A stretch of 64,000 nucleotides of DNA, taken from the NCBI GenBank assembly GCA_002482645.1, contig DLGJ01000008.1, positions 1 through 64,000 on the forward strand, read 5' to 3'. The position numbers and the translations under genes were made by a program. Below the pieces are notes generated by a model. It worked only from the letters and a program-made list of their open reading frames with translations. It made no database searches and was not told the origin of the DNA. Source of the DNA: Hyphomicrobiaceae bacterium UBA7697 (GTDB taxonomy: Bacteria; Pseudomonadota; Alphaproteobacteria; Rhizobiales; Methyloligellaceae). Below are positions 43,238 through 52,352 of this stretch, in pieces (position 1 is the stretch's first letter; every line of letters starts with the position of its first letter).

Positions 43238-43603
43238 ATGGGCCAGTTGCTTCTCGACTATCTGCCTCTCGTCATTTTCATCGCGATCGCCTTTGCAATC
43301 TGCACCGTCTTGCTGATCGCGCCGCTGGTCGTCGCCGTGCGTCATCCGGACCCGGAGAAGCTTTCCGCCTATGAGTGCGGATTCGACGCGTTCGACGATT
43401 CGCGCATGAAGTTCGACGTCCGGTTCTACCTGGTGTCGCTTCTCTTCATCATCTTCGATCTGGAAGTGGCATTCCTGTTTCCCTGGGCCGTGGCGTTCGA
43501 CGGTCTGCCGGCCTTGGGCTTTTGGTCCATGATCGTGTTCCTGGCCGTCCTCACCGTCGGATTTATCTACGAGTGGCGGAAAGGCGCGCTCGAATGGAAC
43601 TGA
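43238..43603 (+). CDS. nuoA: NADH-quinone oxidoreductase subunit A
   Basis: A small membrane subunit of complex I, 121 residues with three TM helices at about 8-30, 65-85 and 92-112. The conserved acidic loop segment YECGFDAFDDSRMKFDVRFYLV carries the Cys of the ND3-type loop. It is the first gene of the nuo operon and overlaps nuoB by 10 bp. Confidence 0.96.
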   Translation: MGQLLLDYLPLVIFIAIAFAICTVLLIAPLVVAVRHPDPEKLSAYECGFDAFDDSRMKFDVRFYLVSLLFIIFDLEVAFLFPWAVAFDGLPALGFWSMIVFLAVLTVGFIYEWRKGALEWN

Positions 43604-44151
43604 TGCCGAAAGTCACGTTCGAGACCGAAGGGAAGGGCGGCGGCCTTGTGACCGCGGGCGCGACGTCCTTCGGAACCTTCTCCGACGAACTCGCCGACAA
43701 GGGCTTCCTGCTCACGACCGTGGACGACCTCATCAATTGGTCCCGCACCGGCTCGCTGATGTGGATGACGTTCGGGCTTGCCTGCTGTGCCGTCGAGATG
43801 ATGCAGGCCTCCATGCCGCGCTACGACCTCGAGCGCTTCGGTTTCGCCCCGCGCGGCAGCCCGCGCCAGTCCGACGTGATGATCGTCGCCGGAACGCTCT
43901 GCAACAAGATGGCGCCTGCTCTGCGTAAAGTGTACGACCAGATGCCCGAGCCCCGCTACGTCATCTCCATGGGCTCCTGCGCCAATGGCGGGGGCTACTA
44001 CCATTATTCCTATTCCGTTGTTCGCGGCTGCGACCGAATCGTGCCCGTGGACGTCTACGTACCTGGCTGCCCGCCCACGGCCGAAGCCTTGGTCTACGGC
44101 GTGCTGCTCCTTCAGAAGAAAATACGGCGGACCGGCACGATCACACGCTAA
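43594..44151 (+). CDS. nuoB: NADH-quinone oxidoreductase subunit B
   Basis: The 185-residue subunit holds terminal cluster N2 at the quinone site. Cluster cysteines appear as the tandem pair in FGLACCAVEMM, GSCANGGG and VPGCPPTAEAL. Two in-frame starts are possible: ATG at 43594 (with GGAAAGG upstream) or ATG at 43603, which overlaps the nuoA stop by one base. The first ~35 residues are a variable extension. Confidence 0.97.
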   Translation: MELMPKVTFETEGKGGGLVTAGATSFGTFSDELADKGFLLTTVDDLINWSRTGSLMWMTFGLACCAVEMMQASMPRYDLERFGFAPRGSPRQSDVMIVAGTLCNKMAPALRKVYDQMPEPRYVISMGSCANGGGYYHYSYSVVRGCDRIVPVDVYVPGCPPTAEALVYGVLLLQKKIRRTGTITR

Positions 44152-44173
44152 ACCGCACGCGTCCCCCGGGGGC

Positions 44174-44803
44174 ATGATGGACGACGCACTGAATACGCTG
44201 GGCAGCTACCTTTCGGGGAAGCTCGGACCCAAACTCACGAGCTTCCATGTCGCCCATGGCGAGTTGACGATCGAGGTCGCGCGCGATCGGATCGGGGAGG
44301 TCATCACCTTCCTGAGAGACGATGAGAAGTGCCGCTTCGGGTGCCTGATCGACATTTGCGGCGTCGACTACCCCGAGCGCGAGGAACGCTTCGACATCGT
44401 CTACCACCTGTTGAGCCCGTGGGAAAACACCCGCATCCGCGTGCGGATCAAGACCGACGCGGAAACGCCGGTTCAAAGCATCGTCGGAATCTTTCCCGGC
44501 GCCAACTGGTTCGAACGCGAAGCCTTCGACCTTTACGGCGTGGTCTTCGAAGGACACCCCGACTTGCGCCGGATCCTCACCGATTACGGCTTTCAAGGGC
44601 ATCCCTTGCGCAAGGATTTCCCGCTCACCGGATTTGTCGAGCTCCGCTACGACGACGAGTTGAAACGCGTCGTCTACGAGCCGGTGAAGCTGATGCAGGA
44701 TTATCGTGACTTCGACTATCTCAGTCCCTGGGAAGCCATGGAGACGGCGATCCCTGGCGACGAAAAAGCCAGCGTCGTCGAAGAGGGAGAGGGGAAGTCG
44801 TGA
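44174..44803 (+). CDS. nuoC: NADH-quinone oxidoreductase subunit C
   Basis: A 209-residue peripheral-arm subunit (30 kDa type). The signature block around NWFEREAFDLYGV.F.GHPDLRRILTDYGF is present, followed by HPLRKDFPLTG. It is separate from nuoD here, unlike the fused nuoCD of Enterobacteria. Tandem ATGs at 44174 and 44177 are both usable. The end overlaps the thioesterase gene by 4 bp (GTGA), and an acidic tail (EEGEGKS) precedes the stop. Confidence 0.96.
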   Translation: MMDDALNTLGSYLSGKLGPKLTSFHVAHGELTIEVARDRIGEVITFLRDDEKCRFGCLIDICGVDYPEREERFDIVYHLLSPWENTRIRVRIKTDAETPVQSIVGIFPGANWFEREAFDLYGVVFEGHPDLRRILTDYGFQGHPLRKDFPLTGFVELRYDDELKRVVYEPVKLMQDYRDFDYLSPWEAMETAIPGDEKASVVEEGEGKS

Positions 44804-45237
44804 AACCCACGCTGACCGCCGGCTTGAAGCACAGCTTCTCGTACACGGTACCGCCGAACAAGACGGTGCCGCACATCTACGACGAAGCGCCCGAACTCCA
44901 GACCATGCCCGACGTCTTTGCGACGGCGTTCATGATCGGACTGATGGAGTGGACCTGCGTGCAGTTGCTTGCGCCCCATCTCGACGACGGAGAGGGCAGC
45001 CTCGGCGTCCATGTCGATGTCTCGCACAAGGCCGCGACCCCTCCTGGAATGACGGTCACGGTCGAGGCGGAATGTATCGAACTGCGCGGTCCGCGCGCCA
45101 AGTTCAAGCTCCGCGCCCATGACGGCATCGACGAGATCGGCGCCGGCACCCATGATCGCTTCATCGTCGGCTGGGACCGGTTCAAGCGCGGCGTCGCAGC
45201 CAAGACCGCCAAGGTGCTCGAGGAGGCCGCCCTGTAA
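44800..45237 (+). CDS. Hotdog-fold thioesterase, FlK (fluoroacetyl-CoA thioesterase)-like, inside the nuo operon
   Basis: A 145-residue single-hotdog protein. It aligns by position with fluoroacetyl-CoA thioesterase FlK: T42 (FATAF), E50 (GLMEWTC) and H76 (VSHKAATPPG) coincide in number with the FlK catalytic triad as I recall it. The FlK gate residue Phe36 appears to be Met36, so fluoroacetyl specificity is doubtful; hydrolysis of some acyl-CoA is the safer guess. The GTG start overlaps the nuoC stop (GTGA) and the stop overlaps nuoD (TAATG), so expression is translationally coupled to complex I. Confidence 0.82.
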   Translation: MKPTLTAGLKHSFSYTVPPNKTVPHIYDEAPELQTMPDVFATAFMIGLMEWTCVQLLAPHLDDGEGSLGVHVDVSHKAATPPGMTVTVEAECIELRGPRAKFKLRAHDGIDEIGAGTHDRFIVGWDRFKRGVAAKTAKVLEEAAL

Positions 45238-46487
45238 TGGCCGGAACCGAACTGGATACGCATAAAGAGATCGTGCCGGATTTCGACGGGCCGGTGGACG
45301 GAAAATCGCCGGCCGACGACCGCTCCTTCACCATCAATTTCGGGCCGCAGCATCCGGCCGCCCACGGCGTGCTGCGCCTCGTGCTCGAACTCGACGGCGA
45401 GGTCGTCGAGCGCGTTGATCCGCATATCGGCCTGCTGCACCGGGGCACCGAGAAGCTGATCGAGCATAAGACCTACTTGCAGGCGCTGCCGTATTTCGAC
45501 CGGCTCGACTACGTCGCGCCGATGAACCAGGAACATGCCTTCTCGCTCGCGGTCGAGAAGCTGCTCGGCTTGACGATCCCCAAACGCGGGCAGTTGATCC
45601 GGGTCCTGTATTCGGAGATCGGCCGTCTCCTCTCGCATCTTCTCAACATCACCACGCAAGCACTCGATGTCGGCGCGCTGACCCCGCCATTGTGGGGCTT
45701 CGAGGAGCGCGAGAAGCTCATGGTCTTCTACGAGCGCGCCAGCGGCAGCCGGATGCACGCGGCCTATGTGCGGCCCGGTGGGGTCCACCAGGACCTGCCG
45801 CCCGAACTCGTGGACGACATCTACGCCTTTTGCGATCCGTTTCTCAAAGTTTGCGACGACATCGAGGGGCTGCTCACGGACAACCGCATCTTCAAGCAGC
45901 GCAATGTCGATATCGGCGTTGTCAGCGAGGACGACGCCTGGGCCTGGGGCTTCAGCGGCGTGATGGTGCGGGGCACGGGCGCCGCCTGGGACCTGCGCAA
46001 GAGTCAGCCCTACGAGTGCTACGACGAGCTCGAATTCGACATCCCGATCGGCAAGAACGGCGACTGTTACGACCGCTATCTGATCCGCATGGAGGAGATG
46101 CGCCAGTCGATCCGCCTGATGAAGCAATGCTGCGAGCGCCTCACGGTGACGCCAGGTCCGGTCAGCGTGGACAATCACAAAATGGTGCCGCCCAAGCGCG
46201 CCCGGATGAAAGGGTCGATGGAGGCCCTGATTCACCACTTCAAGCTCTACACCGAGGGCTATCACGTCCCGCCGGGCGAGGCTTACGCCGCCGTCGAGGC
46301 CCCCAAGGGGGAATTCGGCGTCTACCTCGTCTCCGACGGCACGAACAAGCCCTATCGCTGCAAGATCAGGGCGCCCAGCTATGTCCACTTGTCGGCCCTG
46401 GAATTCCTCACGCGGGGACACATGCTCGCCGACGTCTCCGCCGTTCTGGGGTCGATCGACGTTGTCTTCGGAGAGGTCGACCGATGA
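45237..46487 (+). CDS. nuoD: NADH-quinone oxidoreductase subunit D
   Basis: A 416-residue 49 kDa-type subunit, related to hydrogenase large subunits, forming the quinone cavity with NuoB. Conserved segments are FGPQHPAAHGVLR near 45, HIGLLHRGTEKL, and the C-terminal FLTRGHMLADVSAVLGSIDVVFGEVDR. The ATG overlaps the thioesterase stop by one base, and the stop overlaps a small ORF by 4 bp. A ~30-residue N-terminal extension is acidic. Confidence 0.97.
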   Translation: MAGTELDTHKEIVPDFDGPVDGKSPADDRSFTINFGPQHPAAHGVLRLVLELDGEVVERVDPHIGLLHRGTEKLIEHKTYLQALPYFDRLDYVAPMNQEHAFSLAVEKLLGLTIPKRGQLIRVLYSEIGRLLSHLLNITTQALDVGALTPPLWGFEEREKLMVFYERASGSRMHAAYVRPGGVHQDLPPELVDDIYAFCDPFLKVCDDIEGLLTDNRIFKQRNVDIGVVSEDDAWAWGFSGVMVRGTGAAWDLRKSQPYECYDELEFDIPIGKNGDCYDRYLIRMEEMRQSIRLMKQCCERLTVTPGPVSVDNHKMVPPKRARMKGSMEALIHHFKLYTEGYHVPPGEAYAAVEAPKGEFGVYLVSDGTNKPYRCKIRAPSYVHLSALEFLTRGHMLADVSAVLGSIDVVFGEVDR

Positions 46488-46606
46488 CGGTTTGTGCAGT
46501 TGCGAAACGCCGCCGGATCGGCCAAGCTCCGAGGGCTGGGGAAGTCAAATCAAAGCGGTTCGTCGGCGGCCTGGGCACAGCCTCCGCACCCGTCAAAGAA
46601 GATTGA
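46484..46606 (+). CDS. Small ORF between nuoD and nuoE, 40 residues
   Basis: A 40-codon frame whose ATG overlaps the nuoD stop (ATGA) and whose TGA ends one base before the nuoE ATG. The product is short, basic and low in hydrophobics (MTVCAVAKRRRIGQAP at the start, GTASAPVKED at the end). I recognise no family. Its exact fit between two coupled genes suggests it is translated, at least as a ribosome bridge; a structural role in complex I is speculative. Confidence 0.45.
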   Translation: MTVCAVAKRRRIGQAPRAGEVKSKRFVGGLGTASAPVKED

Positions 46607-46607
46607 G

Positions 46608-47288
46608 ATGAGCGTCCGACGCCTTGCTGCGGAACAGCCTGAAGGCTTTGCCTTCACGCCCGAAAACCTCGATTGGGCACAGGCTGTCATCAAGAAATAT
46701 CCCGAGGGCCGTCAGGCCTCCGCCGTGATCTCGCTCCTCTGGCGCGCGCAGGAGCAGAATGGCGGCTGGGTGTCCGAACCCGCGCTCCGCTATGTCGCCG
46801 ACTTGCTCGATATGGCCTATATCCGGGTCTACGAGATCGTCACCTTCTACACGATGTTCAATCTGCAGCCCGTGGGCCGCTATTACGTGCAGGTGTGCGG
46901 CACGACGCCCTGCATGCTGAACGGGGCGGAGGACATCAAGGAGGCCTGCCGCAAGCATATCGGCCCGAAGGACACGGTCAGCGAGGACGGACTATTCTCC
47001 TGGACCGAGGTCGAATGTCTCGGCGCCTGCGTGAACGCGCCCATGGTGCAGATCAACAAGTACTACTACGAAGATCTCACGCCGGAATCCCTGGGATCCA
47101 TCATCGAGCGCCTGCGCAAGGGCGAGGATGTGCCGCCCGGGCCGCAGGACGGCCGTCAAGGCTGCGCGCCCAAAACCGGGCCCAATACGCTCACCGATCC
47201 CGCGATCTATGGCTCCGACGAGTCCGGTCCGGAACCGGGCTATGCGGGAACGTCCGACCCCAAGTCGAAGATGCCGGGGCCGTACTAA
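46608..47288 (+). CDS. nuoE: NADH-quinone oxidoreductase subunit E
   Basis: A 226-residue 24 kDa-type subunit binding the [2Fe-2S] cluster N1a. Four cluster cysteines appear in QVCGTTPCML and ECLGACVNAP. The N-terminal half (YPEGRQASAVISLLWRAQEQ) is typical. A Pro/Gly/Asp-rich tail of about 55 residues follows the core from about 170 (PPGPQDGRQGC to the end), longer than in E. coli. GTGAGATG-like context: the ATG is one base after the small ORF stop, and the stop overlaps nuoF. Confidence 0.96.
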   Translation: MSVRRLAAEQPEGFAFTPENLDWAQAVIKKYPEGRQASAVISLLWRAQEQNGGWVSEPALRYVADLLDMAYIRVYEIVTFYTMFNLQPVGRYYVQVCGTTPCMLNGAEDIKEACRKHIGPKDTVSEDGLFSWTEVECLGACVNAPMVQINKYYYEDLTPESLGSIIERLRKGEDVPPGPQDGRQGCAPKTGPNTLTDPAIYGSDESGPEPGYAGTSDPKSKMPGPY

Positions 47289-48586
47289 TGCTTCAGGACA
47301 AGGACCGCATCTTCAAGAATCTCTACGGACTGCATAGCTGGCGGCTTCCGGCGGCGCGCGCCCGTGGCGCCTGGGACGGCACCAAGGACATGATCGCGCG
47401 CGGCCACGGGGCCGTGATCGAAGAGGTCAAGGCGTCGGGCTTGCGCGGGCGCGGCGGGGCCGGCTTCCCGACCGGCCTCAAATGGTCGTTCATGCCGAAG
47501 GACGATCCGCGCCCGAGCTATCTCGCCGTCAATGCGGACGAGTCCGAACCCGGCACCTGCAAGGACCGCGAGATCATGCGGCACGACCCGCATCTTCTCA
47601 TCGAGGGCGCCATGCTGGCCGCCTTCGCCATGCGGGCGCATACGGCCTATATCTATATTCGCGGCGAGTTCATCGCCGAACGAGAGATCCTCGAAGCGGC
47701 CGTCGCCGAGGCCTACGAGGCAAAGCTCGTCGGCAAGAACAACGTCAATGGCTGGGATTTCGACATTTATGTCAGCCACGGCGCCGGCGCCTATATTTGC
47801 GGCGAGGAAACCGCCATGCTGGAGAGCCTCGAGGGCAAGAAGGGCCAGCCGCGCCTGAAGCCCCCGTTCCCGGCCAATTGCGGTCTCTATGGCGCGCCGA
47901 CGACGGTCAACAATGTCGAGACCATTGCCTCGGTGCCGGACATCATGCGGCGCGGCGCGACCTGGTTCGCGGCCCTGGGCAAGCCGAACAACACCGGCAC
48001 CAAACTCTATTGCATCTCCGGACACGTGAACGAGCCGTGCACGGTCGAAGAGGAAATGGGCATTCCGCTGCGGGAGCTCATCGACACCTATGCGGGCGGC
48101 GTGCGCGGCGGCTGGGACAACCTTCTCGCCGTCATTCCGGGCGGATCGTCCGTGCCGTGTCTTCCCGCCGATCTGTGCAGCGACCTCACCATGGATTTCG
48201 ATGCCCTGAAGGCGCTGGACACCGGCCTCGGCACGGCGGGTATCATCGTCATGGACAAGTCGACGGACATCGTCCGCGCGATCGCCCGGATCTCCTATTT
48301 CTACAAGCACGAGTCCTGCGGTCAGTGCACGCCCTGCCGCGAGGGAACGGGCTGGATGTGGCGCGTCCTCGAACGCATGGCCAACGGTCAGGCGGAGAAA
48401 CGCGAGATCGACATGCTGTTCGAAGTCAGCAAGCAGGTCGAGGGCCACACGATCTGCGCGCTCGGAGATGCGGCGGCATGGCCGATCCAAGGCCTCATCC
48501 GCCATTTCCGCCACGTCATCGAGGAACGCATCGACGCGGGCGCGACCAAGCCAATCTCGCCATCGGTCCCGGTGGCGGCGGAGTAG
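47288..48586 (+). CDS. nuoF: NADH-quinone oxidoreductase subunit F
   Basis: A 432-residue 51 kDa-type subunit that binds NADH, FMN and [4Fe-4S] cluster N3. The glycine-rich NADH/FMN motif GLRGRGGAGFPTGLKW is near 55-70, AVNADESEPGTCKDRE follows, and the cluster motif is SCGQCTPCREG. It overlaps nuoE by one base and precedes nuoG by 7 bp. It is highly conserved and intact. Confidence 0.97.
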   Translation: MLQDKDRIFKNLYGLHSWRLPAARARGAWDGTKDMIARGHGAVIEEVKASGLRGRGGAGFPTGLKWSFMPKDDPRPSYLAVNADESEPGTCKDREIMRHDPHLLIEGAMLAAFAMRAHTAYIYIRGEFIAEREILEAAVAEAYEAKLVGKNNVNGWDFDIYVSHGAGAYICGEETAMLESLEGKKGQPRLKPPFPANCGLYGAPTTVNNVETIASVPDIMRRGATWFAALGKPNNTGTKLYCISGHVNEPCTVEEEMGIPLRELIDTYAGGVRGGWDNLLAVIPGGSSVPCLPADLCSDLTMDFDALKALDTGLGTAGIIVMDKSTDIVRAIARISYFYKHESCGQCTPCREGTGWMWRVLERMANGQAEKREIDMLFEVSKQVEGHTICALGDAAAWPIQGLIRHFRHVIEERIDAGATKPISPSVPVAAE

Positions 48587-48593
48587 GGGCCTC

Positions 48594-50699
48594 ATGCCGA
48601 AGATCATTATCGACGACATCGAGTACGACGTCCCCGACGGCATCACCCTGATTCAGGCTTGTGAGCTCGCCGGCGTCGAGATTCCGCGCTTCTGTTTCCA
48701 CGAACGCCTGTCGATCGCCGGCAATTGCCGCATGTGTCTGGTCGAAGTGGTTGGCATGCCGAAGCCCGTCGCGTCCTGCGCCATGTCGGTCAACGATTTG
48801 CGCCCCGGCCTGGACGGCACGCCGCCCACGATCAACACGAAGTCCGAGACGACCCGCCGGGCTCAGGAGGGCACGCTCGAATTCCTGCTGGTGAACCATC
48901 CGCTGGACTGTCCGATCTGCGACCAGGGCGGCGAGTGCGACCTGCAGGATCAGGCCATGGCCTATGGCTTCGACGAAGGCCGCTTCAAGGACAACAAGCG
49001 CGCCGTCGAAGACAAATATCTCGGCCCGCTCATCAAGACCTCGATGACGCGCTGCATTCATTGCACGCGCTGCGTCCGCTTCATGACCGAAGTCGCCGGC
49101 GTTCAGGAATTGGGCGCCATCGGACGCGGCGAGGATATGGAGATCACCACCTATCTCGAACGCGGCCTGCATTCGAACCTGTCCGCCAATGTGGTGGATC
49201 TGTGCCCCGTCGGCGCGCTGACCTCGAAGCCCTATGCCTTCCAAGCGCGTCCGTGGGAACTGACCAAGACCCAATCCATCGACGTCATGGATGCGGTGGG
49301 GTCCTCCATCCGCGTCGACTCGCGTGGAAAGGAAGTCATGCGCATCCTGCCGCGCATCAACGACGCGGTGAACGAGGAATGGCTCTCCGACAAGGCCCGC
49401 TACATTTGGGACGGTCTGCGGACGCAGCGTCTCGACCGGCCTTATATGCGCAAGGACGGAAAGCTCACGCCGTGCAACTGGGACGAGGCTTTCGCGGCGA
49501 TCGCGGATCGTCTGAAATCCTCGAGCGGCGCGAAATTCGGCGCGATTGCCGGCGATCTTGCCGCCGCGGAAGAGATGTTCGCGCTGAAGATGCTAGCCGA
49601 GCGGCTCGGGTCGCCGAACATGGATTGCCGCCAAGCGGGCGCGAAGTTCGATCCGTCTCTCGGCCGCGCGACCTATGTGTTCAACACCTCCATCGCCGGC
49701 ATCGAGGAGGCGGACGCGCTGCTCCTCGTCGGCTGCGATCCTCAAATCGAAGCGCCGGTGCTCAATGCGCGCATCCGCAAGCGCTGGAAGCAGTTGGAGG
49801 GACATTTCCCCGTCGGTGTCATCGGCGCGGACGTGGACCTGACCTATCCTTACGTGAAGCTCGGCGCCGGGCCGGAGACCTTGGCCGAGGTCGCCAGCGG
49901 CAAGAACGGCTTCGCCAAGACATTGAAGGACGCCAAGAAACCCATGGTCGTCCTCGGCCAGGCCGCGTTCGCGCGGCCCGACGGCTATGAGATTTTGGCC
50001 CTCGGTGCACGGATCGTGACCGAACGCGGCGCCATCGACGAAGGGTGGAACGGCTTCAACGTGCTCCATACGGCGGCGGCGCGGGTTGCCGGTCTCGACC
50101 TCGGCTTCGTGCCGGGCGAAAAGGGCCTCGACACCGGTCGCATGGTCAAGGCGGCGGGGACGGGCGAACTCGACGTGCTTTACCTCCTCGGCGCCGACGA
50201 AATCGATGTCGCGGCGCTCGGGGATGCGTTCGTCATCTACCAGGGCAGCCACGGCGACAAGGGCGCCCATCGCGCCGACGTGATTCTGCCGGGCGCCGCC
50301 TTTACGGAGAAAGAGGGCACCTACGTCAACACGGAAGGCCGCGCCCAGATGACCGCGCGCGCGATCTTCCCGCCCGGCGAGGCGCGCGAGGACTGGACTA
50401 TCCTTCGCGACCTCGCGAAGGCGCTCGGCAAACCGCTTGACTTCGAGACGCTGCGGGAGTTGCGCGCCAAGATGTACGGCGCCGCGCCGCAACTGGCCCG
50501 GCTCGACACGCTCGAACCGGCCGACGCCGGCCCAATCGTCAAACTCGCGAGCCACGCCGTCGCGCCGGAGGACTCTCCCTTCGGCCTGTCGATCGCCGAC
50601 TACTACCTCTCCAATCCCATCGCGCGCGCATCCGCCATCATGGCGAGCCTGAGCGCGATGCACGCGGACGAGGAGAAAGCGACCGGCACCGATGGCTGA
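48594..50699 (+). CDS. nuoG: NADH-quinone oxidoreductase subunit G
   Basis: A 701-residue 75 kDa-type subunit. The N-terminal 2Fe-2S ferredoxin domain has RFCFHERLSIAGNCRMCLVE, then the His-Cys3 cluster segment HPLDCPICDQGGECDLQDQAM and the [4Fe-4S] CIHCTRC with CPVGALTSK. The remainder is a molybdopterin-oxidoreductase-like fold without cofactor motifs, as in other NuoG proteins. It overlaps nuoH by 8 bp. Confidence 0.97.
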   Translation: MPKIIIDDIEYDVPDGITLIQACELAGVEIPRFCFHERLSIAGNCRMCLVEVVGMPKPVASCAMSVNDLRPGLDGTPPTINTKSETTRRAQEGTLEFLLVNHPLDCPICDQGGECDLQDQAMAYGFDEGRFKDNKRAVEDKYLGPLIKTSMTRCIHCTRCVRFMTEVAGVQELGAIGRGEDMEITTYLERGLHSNLSANVVDLCPVGALTSKPYAFQARPWELTKTQSIDVMDAVGSSIRVDSRGKEVMRILPRINDAVNEEWLSDKARYIWDGLRTQRLDRPYMRKDGKLTPCNWDEAFAAIADRLKSSSGAKFGAIAGDLAAAEEMFALKMLAERLGSPNMDCRQAGAKFDPSLGRATYVFNTSIAGIEEADALLLVGCDPQIEAPVLNARIRKRWKQLEGHFPVGVIGADVDLTYPYVKLGAGPETLAEVASGKNGFAKTLKDAKKPMVVLGQAAFARPDGYEILALGARIVTERGAIDEGWNGFNVLHTAAARVAGLDLGFVPGEKGLDTGRMVKAAGTGELDVLYLLGADEIDVAALGDAFVIYQGSHGDKGAHRADVILPGAAFTEKEGTYVNTEGRAQMTARAIFPPGEAREDWTILRDLAKALGKPLDFETLRELRAKMYGAAPQLARLDTLEPADAGPIVKLASHAVAPEDSPFGLSIADYYLSNPIARASAIMASLSAMHADEEKATGTDG

Positions 50700-51714
50700 G
50701 TGGTGGACCGGCTATGGGTGGCCGACCACCCTGATCGTGGCGCACAGCCTCGCGGTGATCGTGGTGCTGCTGGTCTTCATCGCGTTCGTTCTGCTGGCGG
50801 ACCGGAAGATCTGGGCAGCCGTGCAGATGCGGCGCGGCCCGAACGTCGTCGGCCCCTTCGGACTGTGGCAGTCCTTCGCCGATCTCCTGAAATTCGTGTT
50901 CAAGGAATTCATCATTCCGGCGAGCGCGAACAAAGGTCTGTTCCTGCTCGCCCCGATCGTCACGGCGGGGCTTGCCATATCCGCATGGGCCGTGATGCCG
51001 GTCGCCGAGGGCTGGGCGGTCGCCGACATCAATGTCGGCATCCTCTACATTTTCGCCATATCGAGCCTCGAAGTGTACGGCGTCATCATGGCGGGCTGGG
51101 CGTCCAACTCCAAATACGCCTTTCTCGCGGCGCTGCGCTCCGCCGCGCAAATGGTGTCCTACGAGGTCTCCATCGGCTTCGTCATCATCACGGTGCTGCT
51201 CTGCGCGGGCACGCTGAACCTCACCGAGATCGTCCAGGCGCAGGATCGCGGGCTCGGCCTGTTCGGCTGGTATTGGCTGCCGCTGTTCCCGATGTTCGTG
51301 ATCTTCTTCGTCTCGTTGCTGGCCGAGACGAACAGGCCGCCTTTCGACCTTTTGGAGGCGGAATCCGAACTCGTCGCCGGGTACATGGTCGAGTATTCGT
51401 CGACCCCGTATATGATCTTCATGCTCGGCGAGTATGTCGCCATTATCCTGCTCTGCAGCCTCGGAACCGTCATGTTCCTCGGCGGTTGGCTATCGCCGAT
51501 TCCCTTCGCGCCGTTCACCTGGATTCCGGGCGTTCTTTGGTTCGTGGCGAAGGTCTGCTTCCTGTTCTTCCTGGTCTCCATGGTGAAGGCGTTCGTGCCG
51601 CGCTATCGCTACGACCAGTTGATGCGGCTCGGTTGGAAGGTGTTTCTGCCGATCTCGCTCGCGGCCGTGGTGATCGTCGCCGTGGTCTTGCGGCTCTGGC
51701 AACACGGGGTTTGA
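50692..51714 (+). CDS. nuoH: NADH-quinone oxidoreductase subunit H
   Basis: A 340-residue ND1-type membrane subunit with eight TM helices that links the peripheral arm and the quinone channel. Signatures are RRGPNVVGPFGLWQSFAD near 45-62 and the loop ETNRPPFDLLEAESELVAGY near 215-235. It starts with ATG overlapping the nuoG end. Intact. Confidence 0.97.
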   Translation: MAEWWTGYGWPTTLIVAHSLAVIVVLLVFIAFVLLADRKIWAAVQMRRGPNVVGPFGLWQSFADLLKFVFKEFIIPASANKGLFLLAPIVTAGLAISAWAVMPVAEGWAVADINVGILYIFAISSLEVYGVIMAGWASNSKYAFLAALRSAAQMVSYEVSIGFVIITVLLCAGTLNLTEIVQAQDRGLGLFGWYWLPLFPMFVIFFVSLLAETNRPPFDLLEAESELVAGYMVEYSSTPYMIFMLGEYVAIILLCSLGTVMFLGGWLSPIPFAPFTWIPGVLWFVAKVCFLFFLVSMVKAFVPRYRYDQLMRLGWKVFLPISLAAVVIVAVVLRLWQHGV

Positions 51715-51726
51715 GGAGGACGGCCG

Positions 51727-52218
51727 GTGAAACGCTTCGCACAAGCTGCCAAATCGCTCCTGCTCCTGGAGTTCGTCTCGGCCTTTTGGCTGTCGATGAG
51801 ATATTTCTTCGCGCCGAAGGCGACGCTGAACTACCCCTACGAGAAGGGCCCCTTGAGCCCGCGCTTCCGGGGTCAGCATGCGCTGCGCCGCTACCCCAAC
51901 GGAGAGGAGCGCTGCATCGCTTGCAAGCTCTGCGAGGCGATCTGCCCCGCCCAGGCCATCACCATCGAAGCCGGTCCGCGACGCAATGACGGCACGCGGC
52001 GCACGACCCGGTATGACATCGACATGGTGAAGTGCATTTATTGCGGCTTCTGTCAGGAAGCCTGTCCGGTCGAAGCGATCGTCGAAGGGCCGAACTTCGA
52101 ATTCGCGACGGAAACGCGGGAAGAATTGTATTACGACAAGGCGCAATTGCTCGCCAACGGCGACCGTTGGGAACGGGAAATCGCGAAGAACATCGAATTG
52201 GACTCGCCTTATCGCTAG
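51727..52218 (+). CDS. nuoI: NADH-quinone oxidoreductase subunit I
   Basis: A 163-residue subunit with two [4Fe-4S] clusters (N6a/N6b) on a ferredoxin-like domain: CIACKLCEAICPAQAI and CIYCGFCQEACPVEAI. The start is GTG with GGAGGA upstream. It is followed by a 134-bp spacer before nuoJ, the largest gap in the operon; I see no gene or clear terminator in it. Confidence 0.97.
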   Translation: MKRFAQAAKSLLLLEFVSAFWLSMRYFFAPKATLNYPYEKGPLSPRFRGQHALRRYPNGEERCIACKLCEAICPAQAITIEAGPRRNDGTRRTTRYDIDMVKCIYCGFCQEACPVEAIVEGPNFEFATETREELYYDKAQLLANGDRWEREIAKNIELDSPYR

Positions 52219-52352
52219 GCGGTCGAGGAAACACGAAGGCCCAAGGCACAACATCTTGGGGACATGGTTTTGGGGGCAAGGTTGCTGAATAGGCACGGCG
52301 AACGCGTAGAGCCGCTTTCACGCCGTCTTTCCAGAACGGGAGAGACCGGCTG

